In this document: positions 31,021 to 39,524 of the stretch, piece by piece | Layout of the letters: the number at the start of each line of letters is the position of its first letter | Numbering within the stretch: the stretch's first letter is position 1 | Assembly: GCF_947487575.1 (NCBI RefSeq) | Contig: NZ_CANKXG010000007.1 | Coordinates: forward strand, 124,001 to 188,000 | Length of the DNA stretch: 64,000 nt | Source of the DNA: an uncultured Algibacter sp. | GTDB taxonomy: Bacteria > Bacteroidota > Bacteroidia > Flavobacteriales > Flavobacteriaceae | Reading direction: 5' to 3' | The notes under the pieces: model-generated | Database searches by the model: none | The model's input: only the letters and a program-made list of their open reading frames with translations | Told to the model about the DNA's origin: nothing | Program-made: the position numbers and the translations under genes

Positions 31021-32115
31021 TTAAAAATACTTAACAGGATTGGTATTTATCTTTGATAAAATGATTGCAAAATTAGTAATTTTTTTTGTAAGATATGCTA
31101 CTAAAAGATTTTTTGTGAATTGTTCACTTTCATAATGTCCAATATCTGCTAAAAGGATGTTGTTTTCGGCTGTAAAAAAGTCGTGATATTTTAAATCGGC
31201 AGTTATAAAAGCATCAGCACCATTGCTTTTAGCGGCCTGAATGGCAAAACTCCCTGATCCTCCTAAAACAGCAACTTTTTTTATTTTTTTATTTAATAAT
31301 GATGAATGCCTGATGCATTCTGTATTCATTTTTGTTTTTAAATGGTCTAAAAAATTGGTTTCATCCATAGATTCTTCGAATTCGCCTATCATTCCCATTC
31401 CAATATTTTGGTTTTTGTTTTCTAGAGTAGTCACTTCGTAGGCTACTTCTTCATAAGTATGTGTTTTAAAAAGTGTTTGCAGAACTTGCGACTCCAAATG
31501 TTTAGCGTAGGTTATGGTGATTTTTGTTTCTTTTTCGGTATGTGTTTCTCCTTTTTTACCTTTTGTAGGATTGGAGTTTTCATTGCCTTTAAAAGTACCA
31601 TAACCTTCAACATTAAAGCTACAATTTGAATAATTACCTATGCCTCCTGCACCAACATTAAATAAAGCTGTTCGTAATGTTTCGGCTTCGTTTTTTGGTA
31701 CATTGGTGGTTAGCTTTTTTATGGTTTCGCTTTGCGGAATTAAAATACGTTTATTGGTTAATTCTAATTGATTACAAATCATATCATTTACACCTTGTAA
31801 TGCATTATCAAGTGCAGTGTGTATGCTAAAAATGGCAATGTCATGTTTTATGGCTTTCATAACTACACGTTCTACATAGTTTTTGCCTGTTAGTTTTTTT
31901 AGACCTTTAAAAATGATAGGGTGGAAGCTTACTATGAGGTTACAACTTTCTTGAATAGCTTCATCTACAACAGCTTCGAGTGTGTCTAGGGTTACTAGTA
32001 TGCCTGTGACTTTTTGGGTTTTGTTGCCAACTAATAAGCCTACATTATCAAAACCTTCAGCATAAGCAAGAGGTGCAAGTTCTTCTAAATGATTTATAAC
32101 GTCTTGTACAATCAT
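31021..32115 (-). CDS. Nif3-like dinuclear metal centre hexameric protein
   Basis: 364 residues from ATG 32115; a TTG 21 bases upstream would add seven residues and is not used because TATCTTTG (32141-32134), a -7 box, lies just upstream. The N- and C-terminal parts form the Nif3/GTP cyclohydrolase I type 2-like fold: GFDNVGLLVGN, SFHPIIFKGLK (metal histidine), and near the end FITADLKYHDF and LADIGHYESEQF. The middle (about residues 130-235) is the YqfO/CutA-like insertion (THTYEEVAYEV). The function of the family is not settled. Co-transcribed with the coiled-coil gene downstream. Confidence 0.92.
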   Translation of the reverse strand: MIVQDVINHLEELAPLAYAEGFDNVGLLVGNKTQKVTGILVTLDTLEAVVDEAIQESCNLIVSFHPIIFKGLKKLTGKNYVERVVMKAIKHDIAIFSIHTALDNALQGVNDMICNQLELTNKRILIPQSETIKKLTTNVPKNEAETLRTALFNVGAGGIGNYSNCSFNVEGYGTFKGNENSNPTKGKKGETHTEKETKITITYAKHLESQVLQTLFKTHTYEEVAYEVTTLENKNQNIGMGMIGEFEESMDETNFLDHLKTKMNTECIRHSSLLNKKIKKVAVLGGSGSFAIQAAKSNGADAFITADLKYHDFFTAENNILLADIGHYESEQFTKNLLVAYLTKKITNFAIILSKINTNPVKYF

Positions 32116-32133
32116 ATTATTTGTGTTTAAATT

Positions 32134-32141
32134 CAAAGATA
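32134..32141 (-). promoter_or_regulatory. -7 box for the Nif3-like operon
   Basis: Minus-strand TATCTTTG, 18 bases before the ATG at 32115. It lies 7 bases from the divergent lpxK box, so the two promoters share one 46-base intergenic region. Confidence 0.45.
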
Positions 32142-32148
32142 AAATAAT

Positions 32149-32156
32149 TACTTTCG
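32149..32156 (+). promoter_or_regulatory. -7 box for lpxK, close to the start codon
   Basis: TACTTTCG (TAnnTTYG) ends 5 bases before the lpxK ATG at 32162, which implies a leaderless or very short-leader transcript. Confidence 0.35.
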
Positions 32157-32161
32157 CTTAA

Positions 32162-33160
32162 ATGAACTTAATTAGAAAAATATTATTCCCAATAGTTCCG
32201 ATTTATTATTTGATAACTTGTTTTAGAAACAAGCTATACGATTCTGGTATTAAAAAATCCACTTCATATAATTTACCTGTGGTTTGCGTTGGTAATTTAA
32301 GTGTTGGTGGTACAGGAAAAACCCCATTGATTGAATATTTAATTAAGGTTTTAAAAGAAGATTATAAAGTTGCTACATTAAGCAGAGGTTATAAACGAAA
32401 AACCGAAGGTTATCAATTGGCTGATAATAATGCTAGTGCAGAATCTATTGGAGATGAGCCTTTTCAGTTTTACTCTAAATTTAAAGATGACATTCTGGTA
32501 GCTGTAGATTCTGATAGACGTAACGGTATTCAAAATTTACAAAAAGAAAATCCGGACGTTGTACTTTTAGATGATGCCTACCAACATAGAAAAGTACAAG
32601 CAGGTTTCAATATTTTATTAACTACCTACTCTAACCCGTATTTTAAAGATATTGTTTTGCCAACGGGTAATTTAAGAGAACCAAGACATGGCGCTAATCG
32701 TGCCCACGTTATTATGGTTACTAAATGCCCTAAGACTTTAAGTAAAATCGAAAAAGCGGAAATTATTAAACATATAAAACCTGAAAAGCACCAGCATGTT
32801 TTTTTTAGTTCTATAGCGTATTCTGAAACATTGTTTTCTGCTGAAAAAACGAATAAAATAAATAATTTGAAATCTTTTGTTTTGGTAACAGGGATTGCAA
32901 ATGCAAAGCCATTGGTGAATTTTTTGAAAGACAAAAACTTAAATTTCGAGCACTTAAATTTTAAAGACCACCATAATTTTACTAAAGCGGATATAAACAA
33001 TTTAGAAAGAAAAGACTTAATTGTTACTACTGAAAAAGATTTTATGAGATTGAAGCAATATGATTCCCTAAGAGACAAACTTTATTATTTACCTATTACA
33101 GTAAAAATCGATAACGAATCTAAGTTCAATCAACTTGTTAAAAATTTTGTTAAGCGCTAG
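32162..33160 (+). CDS. lpxK: tetraacyldisaccharide 4'-kinase
   Basis: 332-residue inner-membrane-associated kinase phosphorylating the 4' position of the lipid A precursor. Walker A is GNLSVGGTGKTP (about residues 42-53); LSRGYKRKTEGY, GDEPFQF, DSDRR, LLDDAYQHRKV and PTGNLREPRHGANRA are all LpxK signatures. The N-terminal helix (residues 1-22) is the membrane anchor. Length is typical. Its 3' end overlaps the convergent hybrid kinase gene by 11 bases. It indicates a lipid A-producing outer membrane. Confidence 0.95.
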   Translation: MNLIRKILFPIVPIYYLITCFRNKLYDSGIKKSTSYNLPVVCVGNLSVGGTGKTPLIEYLIKVLKEDYKVATLSRGYKRKTEGYQLADNNASAESIGDEPFQFYSKFKDDILVAVDSDRRNGIQNLQKENPDVVLLDDAYQHRKVQAGFNILLTTYSNPYFKDIVLPTGNLREPRHGANRAHVIMVTKCPKTLSKIEKAEIIKHIKPEKHQHVFFSSIAYSETLFSAEKTNKINNLKSFVLVTGIANAKPLVNFLKDKNLNFEHLNFKDHHNFTKADINNLERKDLIVTTEKDFMRLKQYDSLRDKLYYLPITVKIDNESKFNQLVKNFVKR

Positions 33161-35387
33161 TTGATTTGTTTTTTTTACTAGCTAATGCGTTATAAAGTTT
33201 TTTCTCAAATTCTTCTTGCTTAAATGGCTTAGGAATAATATCTGTAAACCCTGCTTCATCAAATTCATGCATCTTATCTTCAATTGTTACTGCTGTTAAC
33301 GCAAAAATGGTGAGCTCTTTATCAAATGCTCTAACACGTTTAGTAGCTTCCATGCCGCTTATTCCTGGCATATGAATATCCATTAAAATAATGTTGTAAT
33401 CATTGGCTTTTATTTTTTCAACAGCTTCTTCACCATTGTCAACAATATCACATTTAAGTTCCATTTTAGTTAAAATCTTTTTGGTAATCATTTGATTGAT
33501 TTTATTGTCTTCAACAACAAGAATTTTAACTTTTGATAAATCTATATCACTTTCATTACCATCAAAATAGGCAACTTTATTTTCTTCAATTTCTTCAATA
33601 TTTGTATGTTCTACTGGTATTTCAAAATAAAATGTTGTTCCTTCATCTAATTCACTTTTCACGTAAATTTTTCCTTTTAAGATGTCTATTAGCCCTTTTA
33701 CGATAGAAAGGCCTAAACCTGTACCACCGTATTTACGGTTAATCTGAATAGAGCCTTGAGAGAAACTTTCAAACATGTGGTCTTGTTTCTCTTGGCTAAT
33801 ACCAATACCATTATCTTCTACTTCAAAACGAAGTGTATAAATTTTACCTTCCTGTTCAATTTTATAAACACGGATCCAAATATCACCATCTTTAGTAAAT
33901 TTAATGGAGTTGCCAATTAAATTAATAAGGATTTGAGAAATTTTCAGTTGGTCGGCAATAAAGTTTTCGGGTAAATCTTTATCGTATTCAAAGTGAATTT
34001 TAATGTTATTATCTAGTGCTGAATTATTAAGCGCTAAGACTATATTATTTATTTTCTTTTTTAAACTAAAAGATTCTGGTTCAATATCAACTTTGTTGGC
34101 TTCAATTTTATTTATTTGAAGAATATCATTGATAAACGTTAAAAGGTAATCTCCAGAAAATTTAAGCGATTTTAAATGCTGTACTTGTTCGGGTCTTGGG
34201 TTTTCATCCAATAACATGTTACTTAATCCTGTAACGGCGTATAATGGTGTTCGTAACTCATGGGTTACGGTAGATAAGAAATTTGCTTTGGTTTTTGATG
34301 CTAGTTCGGCTTTTTCTTTGGCAATAATAAGCTCTCCATTTTTTTTATGAAGCATATTATTAGTTTTTAACCTAATGTTGTTGTTTTTGTAAAGTGATAA
34401 GGTTAAAAGTGATAAAATAGTAATTAAAGCAACACTTAAAATAGAGATTAATGTCCCTAGATTTTTATCGTCTTCAGCTTTTTCTAATTTTTGAACGACC
34501 TCTTTGTTTTTTTCAATTTCTTCATTTAAACGGAATTGGGTTTCTTCATTTCTTGAAGATTTAATTCGAGTTAGTGATCTAATAGAATCTGAAAGGCTTA
34601 AGTGAGCATATAAATAGTTTCTAGACTGTTTGAAATTTTCTAGATTATTATGTAGGTTACTTACAATTAAAAGACCTTCGTTAGTAATATTAGTTAACTT
34701 ATTGCTTTTTGATATTTTAAGACCATCTAAAGCAACTTCTAAAGCTTTTTCATCGTTACTTAGTTTATTGTATACTTTGGCGTGGTTAATTAGTGCTTCA
34801 CTTTGTATTTTAAAGTAATCGTACTTTTTAGCCATGGCTAAAGATTGCTCTATAATATCTCTTGCTTTTTTATAATTTTTTAACTCAAAATAAGTTTTCC
34901 CTTCACGAAGTAATGTTTTAGCTAATTCTTCATTTAAATCTTCTTCTTCAAATTTAGATTTTGCTGCAGTATATGAGTCTAACGCTGAATAATAATCTTT
35001 TTTAGCTAAATAAACATCACCAAAAGTTTTGTAAGAATTACCAAGATTGGCATTGTCGTTTATTATACGTTGAATTTCAATAGCCTTATTTAGAGATTTT
35101 ATGGCTTTATCCTCTTCTTCTATAATAAGCTCTAATCTACCTTTTATGGCATATATAATCCCAAGACTTTTTTTGTTTCCTGCGTTTTCAGCTAAACTTA
35201 GAGCTTCATTCAAGTTTTTTTTTGCCTTATAATAGTTATAGTTTTCTAACTCTGCCTGAGACTGTGTAATACGGTAATTAATATTATTTTGAATTAATTC
35301 AGGATCTTCATCAATAGCTTTTTGTGCAATTGCTGAGATGCTAAGTAGTATAAAAACAATATATATGTAGTTTTTTATTTGGGGCAT
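33150..35387 (-). CDS. hybrid sensor histidine kinase/response regulator with TPR domain
   Basis: 745 residues from ATG 35387; the frame extends to a TTG at 35408, but that codon is inside a -7 box (35406-35413). Order: signal peptide (ending SISAIAQ), TPR repeats (~45-260; e.g. KTFGDVYLAKKDYYSALDSY), coiled coil, TM helix ~311-333, HisKA with His376 in VTHELRTPLYAVTG, HATPase_c (LINLIGNSIKFT, DNGIGIS, GGTGLGLSI), and a receiver domain with phospho-acceptor Asp in LMDIHMPGISGMEAT. Same plan as the kinase at 9784, so likely paralogues of one expanded family. Ligand and target unknown. Confidence 0.93.
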   Translation of the reverse strand: MPQIKNYIYIVFILLSISAIAQKAIDEDPELIQNNINYRITQSQAELENYNYYKAKKNLNEALSLAENAGNKKSLGIIYAIKGRLELIIEEEDKAIKSLNKAIEIQRIINDNANLGNSYKTFGDVYLAKKDYYSALDSYTAAKSKFEEEDLNEELAKTLLREGKTYFELKNYKKARDIIEQSLAMAKKYDYFKIQSEALINHAKVYNKLSNDEKALEVALDGLKISKSNKLTNITNEGLLIVSNLHNNLENFKQSRNYLYAHLSLSDSIRSLTRIKSSRNEETQFRLNEEIEKNKEVVQKLEKAEDDKNLGTLISILSVALITILSLLTLSLYKNNNIRLKTNNMLHKKNGELIIAKEKAELASKTKANFLSTVTHELRTPLYAVTGLSNMLLDENPRPEQVQHLKSLKFSGDYLLTFINDILQINKIEANKVDIEPESFSLKKKINNIVLALNNSALDNNIKIHFEYDKDLPENFIADQLKISQILINLIGNSIKFTKDGDIWIRVYKIEQEGKIYTLRFEVEDNGIGISQEKQDHMFESFSQGSIQINRKYGGTGLGLSIVKGLIDILKGKIYVKSELDEGTTFYFEIPVEHTNIEEIEENKVAYFDGNESDIDLSKVKILVVEDNKINQMITKKILTKMELKCDIVDNGEEAVEKIKANDYNIILMDIHMPGISGMEATKRVRAFDKELTIFALTAVTIEDKMHEFDEAGFTDIIPKPFKQEEFEKKLYNALASKKNKSTSA

Positions 35388-35405
35388 TTTGATTAGTATT
35401 GCGGA

Positions 35406-35413
35406 CAAATATA
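35406..35413 (-). promoter_or_regulatory. -7 box for the second hybrid kinase gene
   Basis: Minus-strand TATATTTG, 18 bases before the ATG at 35387; no clear -33 TTG. Its position excludes the upstream TTG as start. Confidence 0.4.
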
Positions 35414-35414
35414 A

Positions 35415-36431
35415 CTATTTTATCGATAAAATACACTTTTTTACCGATAAATTACATATTAAATCGATTATTCTCTGAGAATACCCCGTTTCATTATCAT
35501 ACCAACTAATTATTTTTACCATATTTCCAATAACAGATGTCATTTGCGAATCGAAAATACATGAATGTGGGTTTCCAACTATATCTATAGAAACTATAGG
35601 GGCTTCAGTATATTCTAAAATACCTTTATATGTTTCTTTAGATGCGGTTTTAAAGGCATGGTTAATATTTTCTATCGAAACTGTTTTTTTTACATTAAAT
35701 GTAATGTCTGTTAAAGAGCCATTTATAACAGGAACTCTTATGCCACAACCTCCAATTACATCAGAAAGTTCTGGAAATATTTTAGTTAATGCTTTAGCTG
35801 CACCTGTTGTTGTGGGAACTATAGATTGACTTGCTGCTCTTGCACGTCGTAAATCGCGATGTGGTTGGTCGTGTAAACTTTGGTCGGTAGTGTATGAGTG
35901 AATCGTAGTAATATAAGCTTGATTAATACCACATAGTCTATTGATGATATCAATCATTGGTGCGGCGTTATTTGTAGTACATGAAGCGTTCGAAATTATA
36001 GTTTCACTACCATCAATACTATCGTCATTTACTCCTAATACTATGGTTTTAATATCATCCTCTAATGGAGGGACACTCAAAACAACTTGCTTTGCTCCGT
36101 TGTTTATATGTTGTTGTAGGTCTGCTACTGTTTTAAATTTCCCAGATGATTCTATAACGAAATCAACATTATAGGGTGACCAATTAATATCTTTTGGGTG
36201 TTTTTTATTTAATAATGGAATACTTCTATTATTAACAATAATATGGCTTTCGTTATTTGTAATATCAGCATTAAAAACGCCATGCACACTATCGTACTTA
36301 AGCAAATGACTTAAGGTTTTTGCGTCGGCTAGGTCATTAATAGCAACAACCTGAATATTTTTATGGTTTTGTAGTAATTTAAAAACACGTCTTCCAATTC
36401 TACCAAAACCATTGATAGCAACATTAATCAT
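35415..36431 (-). CDS. gap: type I glyceraldehyde-3-phosphate dehydrogenase
   Basis: 338-residue tetrameric NAD(P)-dependent glycolytic enzyme. NAD fold GFGRIGRRVF (8-17), catalytic Cys151 in SNASCTTNN, its partner His in TTIHSYTTDQSLHDQPH, phosphate site SQSIVPTTTGAAKAL, and WYDNETGYSQR near the C-terminus. The aspartate of AINDL suggests NAD preference. It follows lipA by 2 bases and precedes the kinase gene. Flavobacteria often have more than one gap gene; whether this is the glycolytic or a gluconeogenic isoform cannot be decided here. Confidence 0.95.
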   Translation of the reverse strand: MINVAINGFGRIGRRVFKLLQNHKNIQVVAINDLADAKTLSHLLKYDSVHGVFNADITNNESHIIVNNRSIPLLNKKHPKDINWSPYNVDFVIESSGKFKTVADLQQHINNGAKQVVLSVPPLEDDIKTIVLGVNDDSIDGSETIISNASCTTNNAAPMIDIINRLCGINQAYITTIHSYTTDQSLHDQPHRDLRRARAASQSIVPTTTGAAKALTKIFPELSDVIGGCGIRVPVINGSLTDITFNVKKTVSIENINHAFKTASKETYKGILEYTEAPIVSIDIVGNPHSCIFDSQMTSVIGNMVKIISWYDNETGYSQRIIDLICNLSVKKCILSIK

Positions 36432-36433
36432 CT

Positions 36434-37312
36434 TTAATTTATGTGTTTCTGTGCTTTATATGACGACCTTACTAAGGCACTACTTTCTACATGGCGAAAT
36501 CCTAATTCCAAGCCAATCTCCTCGTATTCTTTAAACTGGTTGGGATTTATAAATTGTTTAACAGGTAAATGTTTTTTACTTGGTTGAAGGTATTGGCCAA
36601 TAGTTACCACATCAACATCATTGGCTTTTAAATCATGAAGCGTTTCAATAACCTCTTCTCTGGTTTCTCCCAAACCTAGCATAATTCCAGATTTTGTGCG
36701 TCGTTGCCCTTGTTGTTTTAAGTACTTTAAAACACCCATGCTACGGTCGTACTGCGCTTGTATTCGAACCTCGCGGGTTAAACGGCGTACAGTTTCAATG
36801 TTGTGAGACACTACTTCTGGGGCCACTTTAATAATTCTATCTATATGTTTTTCAACACCTTGAAAATCTGGAATTAAGGTTTCAAGAGTTGTTTCTGGGT
36901 TCATTCTCCTTACAGCTTTAACTGTTTCGGCCCACATAATGCTTCCCATATCTTTTAAATCGTCTCTATCAACACTTGTTAAAACGGCATGCTTAATTTG
37001 CATGATTTTTATTGAGCGTGCTACTTTTTCAGGTTCATCCCAATCCACAGTTTCTGGCCGTCCTGTTTTAACACCGCAAAACCCGCAAGAACGTGTGCAA
37101 ATATTACCAAGTATCATAAAAGTTGCAGTACCCTCACCCCAACATTCACCCATATTTGGGCAACTACCAGATGTACAAATAGTGTTCAACTTGTATTTAT
37201 CGACCAAACCTCTTAGTTCTGTGTATTTTTTTCCAGTTGGAAGTTTAACACGAAGCCATTTTGGTTTTGCTTGACGTTCTGGTAAAATATTCGAAGTAGT
37301 TTCGGTATTCAT
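36434..37312 (-). CDS. lipA: lipoyl synthase
   Basis: 292-residue radical SAM enzyme inserting two sulfurs into octanoyl-lipoyl domains. Auxiliary 4Fe-4S cluster cysteines Cys46, Cys51 and Cys57 ([13 protein letters not shown]) and the radical SAM motif CTRSCGFC (Cys72, Cys76, Cys79) are intact, as is the C-terminal SALVRSSY with the serine that ligates the auxiliary cluster. Length is normal. Forms an operon with gap, downstream by 2 bases. Confidence 0.97.
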   Translation of the reverse strand: MNTETTSNILPERQAKPKWLRVKLPTGKKYTELRGLVDKYKLNTICTSGSCPNMGECWGEGTATFMILGNICTRSCGFCGVKTGRPETVDWDEPEKVARSIKIMQIKHAVLTSVDRDDLKDMGSIMWAETVKAVRRMNPETTLETLIPDFQGVEKHIDRIIKVAPEVVSHNIETVRRLTREVRIQAQYDRSMGVLKYLKQQGQRRTKSGIMLGLGETREEVIETLHDLKANDVDVVTIGQYLQPSKKHLPVKQFINPNQFKEYEEIGLELGFRHVESSALVRSSYKAQKHIN

Positions 37313-37331
37313 ATTTCTAAAATATAGATTG

Positions 37332-37339
37332 CAAAGATA
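37332..37339 (-). promoter_or_regulatory. -7 box for lipA-gap
   Basis: Minus-strand TATCTTTG, 19 bases before the lipA ATG at 37312. No TTG at standard -33 distance. Confidence 0.45.
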
Positions 37340-37404
37340 CGAAGTATTCTTTTAAACTTAGTTTTAGAAAGCTACACGGAAATGTAAAAAAAGTAAAGTT
37401 TTTT

Positions 37405-37488
37405 GGGCGTTACCACAAGGGTCGGGCTTTACGTTACAAGTCCTCGCTCGTACCTCGCTGTGGGCTTTCCTCTTCAATCCCTAACGCT
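37405..37488 (-). repeat. dispersed structured repeat, copy C
   Basis: Minus strand: GCGTTAGGGATTGAAGAGG ... GTAACGTAAAGCCCGACCC, TTGTGGTAACGCCC. Closing stem GCGTTA/TAACGC (37487-37482 and 37412-37407). The middle (AAAGCCCACAGCGAGGTACG and AGCGAGGACTTG) is nearly identical to copy A at 3757-3845. Lies between lipA and the ECF sigma factor gene. Confidence 0.75.
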
Positions 37489-37512
37489 GGGTAGTACGTT
37501 ATTCAGAGTGTT

Positions 37513-38058
37513 TTATTTTTCTCTAATAATTTCAGCCAATAGTTTTTTTGCTCTAAGAAGTTTTACCTTAATATTACTCATAGGTTCCTTGAGTTCTTTT
37601 GAAATCTCCTTATAACTTAACTCTTGAAAATAACGCAAGTTGATTACCTCTTGATAGTGGGGCTTTAGTTTCTTAATGTCGCGAAGCAATTTAGCTAAAT
37701 GTTGTTCTGTTATCAACTTATCTTCAGCAGAAGGCGATTCATCTAAAACTTTAAATGCACCTCTGTCATCTTTTGAAATAACTTGAGTGATTGAATTTTT
37801 TTCTTTTCGCAATAAGTCAATATGAATATGCTTCGAAATGGTTATTAGCCAAGTTTTGAATGTGTATTTTTCATCAAAAGTATTAATCTTATCAAAAGCT
37901 TTAGAAAATGTTTGAATAGTGATGTCTTCAGCATCATTTTCATTTTCAGTACGTTTTAGCTGAAAACCATAAACATTATCCCAAAATCTATCTAATAAAT
38001 AATTAAATGCTTTTTGGTCGTTGTTTTTTGCCCTCGAAATGGCTTCCTCTATTTCCAA
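37513..38058 (-). CDS. ECF-type RNA polymerase sigma factor
   Basis: 181 residues with sigma region 2 (FNYLLDRFWDNVYGFQLKRTENENDAEDITIQTFSKAFDKINTF...FKTWLITISKHIHIDLLRKEK, about 17-85) and region 4 (EVINLRYFQELSYKEISKELKEPMSNIKVKLLRAKKLL, about 138-176). No anti-sigma gene is adjacent; instead its start overlaps the 3' end of the glycosyltransferase gene by 10 bases, a pairing that suggests co-expression. Target promoters are unknown. Confidence 0.92.
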   Translation of the reverse strand: MEIEEAISRAKNNDQKAFNYLLDRFWDNVYGFQLKRTENENDAEDITIQTFSKAFDKINTFDEKYTFKTWLITISKHIHIDLLRKEKNSITQVISKDDRGAFKVLDESPSAEDKLITEQHLAKLLRDIKKLKPHYQEVINLRYFQELSYKEISKELKEPMSNIKVKLLRAKKLLAEIIREK

Positions 38059-39161
38059 TGGTTAGGTTTTGAGATAAGATTATTTATAAAGATAGTTAAT
38101 TGTGTTATAATTAGAAAAATTTCAAGAAAAGGAAGAAAAATTAATAAATCTAATTCATTTAGTTTTTTTGATGAAGCTCCTAATATTATAAACTGTAATA
38201 TAATTCGGAAAATGAATAAACAGAGTGCAATTTTCCAGTTAAATAAAGTTAGCAATAATATTAATGCAAATAACCAAAACAATAAATTTGAAGCATATAA
38301 GAGTGCTAGTAGTGCTTTGTGTTTCGTTTTGTAATGTTTTGCTGTTGAAACATGACGTCTTTTTTGTTTAAACCAATCTTTAAAGGTAGTTTTTGGTAGG
38401 GATTCAGTAAAACTTCCTTTTGAAAAACAAATAGCTGTATTTTCTTTAGTGGCTATTTGGTTAATAAATAAATCATCGTCACCAGAGCGTATTTTTATAT
38501 GGTTAATAAAACCATTAGCATCAAAAAATTCCTTTTTAGTGTAAGCTAGGTTTCGCCCAACACCCATATATGGTAATCCAAATTTGGTAAATGAAAAATA
38601 GTTTACCGCAGTTATAAGGGTTTCAAAACGAATCAATTTGTTTAGCAATGATTTTTTAATTTTTGAATAGGAGCCGTAGCCTAAAATAATAGATTTTTTA
38701 TTGCTGAAATGACTACTCATCTCTTTTAGCCAATACTTTGATGCGGGTTTACAATCGGCATCAGTAAATAAAAGAAAATCATTTTTTGCAGCTTTTATAC
38801 CAAGAGTTAGCGCGTATTTTTTATTTCCCCAAAAGGCTTCAATGCCTTTTACATCAACAACCTTTATATTATCATGTAATTTCGAAAAATGATGAATAAC
38901 ATCCAGAGTACTATCATTTGATGAGTCATTGATAAGAACAATTTCAAAGTCAGGATAATCTTGGTCAATAATTGAAGAAAGAAATGCTTTTAAGTTTTTA
39001 GCTTCATTTTTAGCACAAATAATAACAGAAACGGCTATGTTTTTTGGAGTAACTTTTTTTGGTTTTAAGAACGCAAATCTACCAAAGATAAAAACATAAA
39101 AAATAGCTTGAATAATTACTACAGTTATAAATCCGTAGAATACAAAATCAAGAAACCCCAT
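38049..39161 (-). CDS. membrane glycosyltransferase family 2
   Basis: 370 residues: an N-terminal membrane helix (8-30), a GT-A catalytic domain with SVIICAKNEAKNLKAFL (nucleotide-sugar binding start), EIVLINDSSNDST, the DxD motif in LLFTDADCKPAS, the acceptor/base region SGDDDLFINQ and a QxxRW-like QKRRHVSTAKHY, then three to four C-terminal helices. It resembles processive polysaccharide synthases and ceramide-type glucosyltransferases; acceptor unknown. Operon with the small cysteine protein upstream (6 bases) and the sigma factor gene downstream. Confidence 0.9.
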   Translation of the reverse strand: MGFLDFVFYGFITVVIIQAIFYVFIFGRFAFLKPKKVTPKNIAVSVIICAKNEAKNLKAFLSSIIDQDYPDFEIVLINDSSNDSTLDVIHHFSKLHDNIKVVDVKGIEAFWGNKKYALTLGIKAAKNDFLLFTDADCKPASKYWLKEMSSHFSNKKSIILGYGSYSKIKKSLLNKLIRFETLITAVNYFSFTKFGLPYMGVGRNLAYTKKEFFDANGFINHIKIRSGDDDLFINQIATKENTAICFSKGSFTESLPKTTFKDWFKQKRRHVSTAKHYKTKHKALLALLYASNLLFWLFALILLLTLFNWKIALCLFIFRIILQFIILGASSKKLNELDLLIFLPFLEIFLIITQLTIFINNLISKPNHWK

Positions 39162-39167
39162 AGAGAA

Positions 39168-39371
39168 CTATGAATGTTGAGGTTCGTTACAATCTGCATA
39201 TTGATCTGGTGTTTTTCCACAAAAACCACAAGATTCACCTTCTTTATTTAACATAGGGTTTTGACTAGCGCAAGTTCCTGCAAACTTACCATCTTTTTTT
39301 GCCCAAATTTTAATGGCAATTCCTGCTATTCCTAGTCCTAAAAGTATAATGGTTATTAAAAGAAGTTTCAT
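39168..39371 (-). CDS. small single-TM protein with C-terminal Cys motif
   Basis: 67 residues: membrane helix at 3-25 (LLLITIILLGLGIAGIAIKIW) and a polar tail with four cysteines (GTCASQNP, ESCGFCGKTPDQYADC). The CxxC pairs suggest metal or disulfide chemistry. Homologues are common in Flavobacteriaceae and usually called membrane or secreted protein; no function known. It has its own -7 box and leads a three-gene operon with the glycosyltransferase and ECF sigma factor. Confidence 0.8.
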   Translation of the reverse strand: MKLLLITIILLGLGIAGIAIKIWAKKDGKFAGTCASQNPMLNKEGESCGFCGKTPDQYADCNEPQHS

Positions 39372-39392
39372 TGAGAATTGTAATTATTTATG

Positions 39393-39400
39393 CAAAGATA
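39393..39400 (-). promoter_or_regulatory. -7 box for the 39371-37513 operon
   Basis: Minus-strand TATCTTTG, 21 bases before the ATG at 39371. Confidence 0.45.
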
Positions 39401-39462
39401 AGATTTTAGTTCATAGTTTTTTATAGAAATGCTAAGGAAACTTATGTGACTATATTAGTGTT

Positions 39463-39494
39463 TTGTGTCTAAATTTTAATTACTTGTACATTTC
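39463..39494 (+). promoter_or_regulatory. probable promoter of aqpZ
   Basis: TTTTG (TTG at 39463-39465), 21-base spacer, then TACATTTC (39487-39494), one mismatch to TAnnTTTG. Leader to the ATG at 39525 about 25 bases. Confidence 0.45.
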
Positions 39495-39524
39495 GAATAC
39501 TAACTAATTTAAAATTATTTAATC

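Noticed and set aside
35941-36174. Plus-strand ORF opposite gap
   Set aside because: Antisense to the catalytic region of GAPDH; no independent support.
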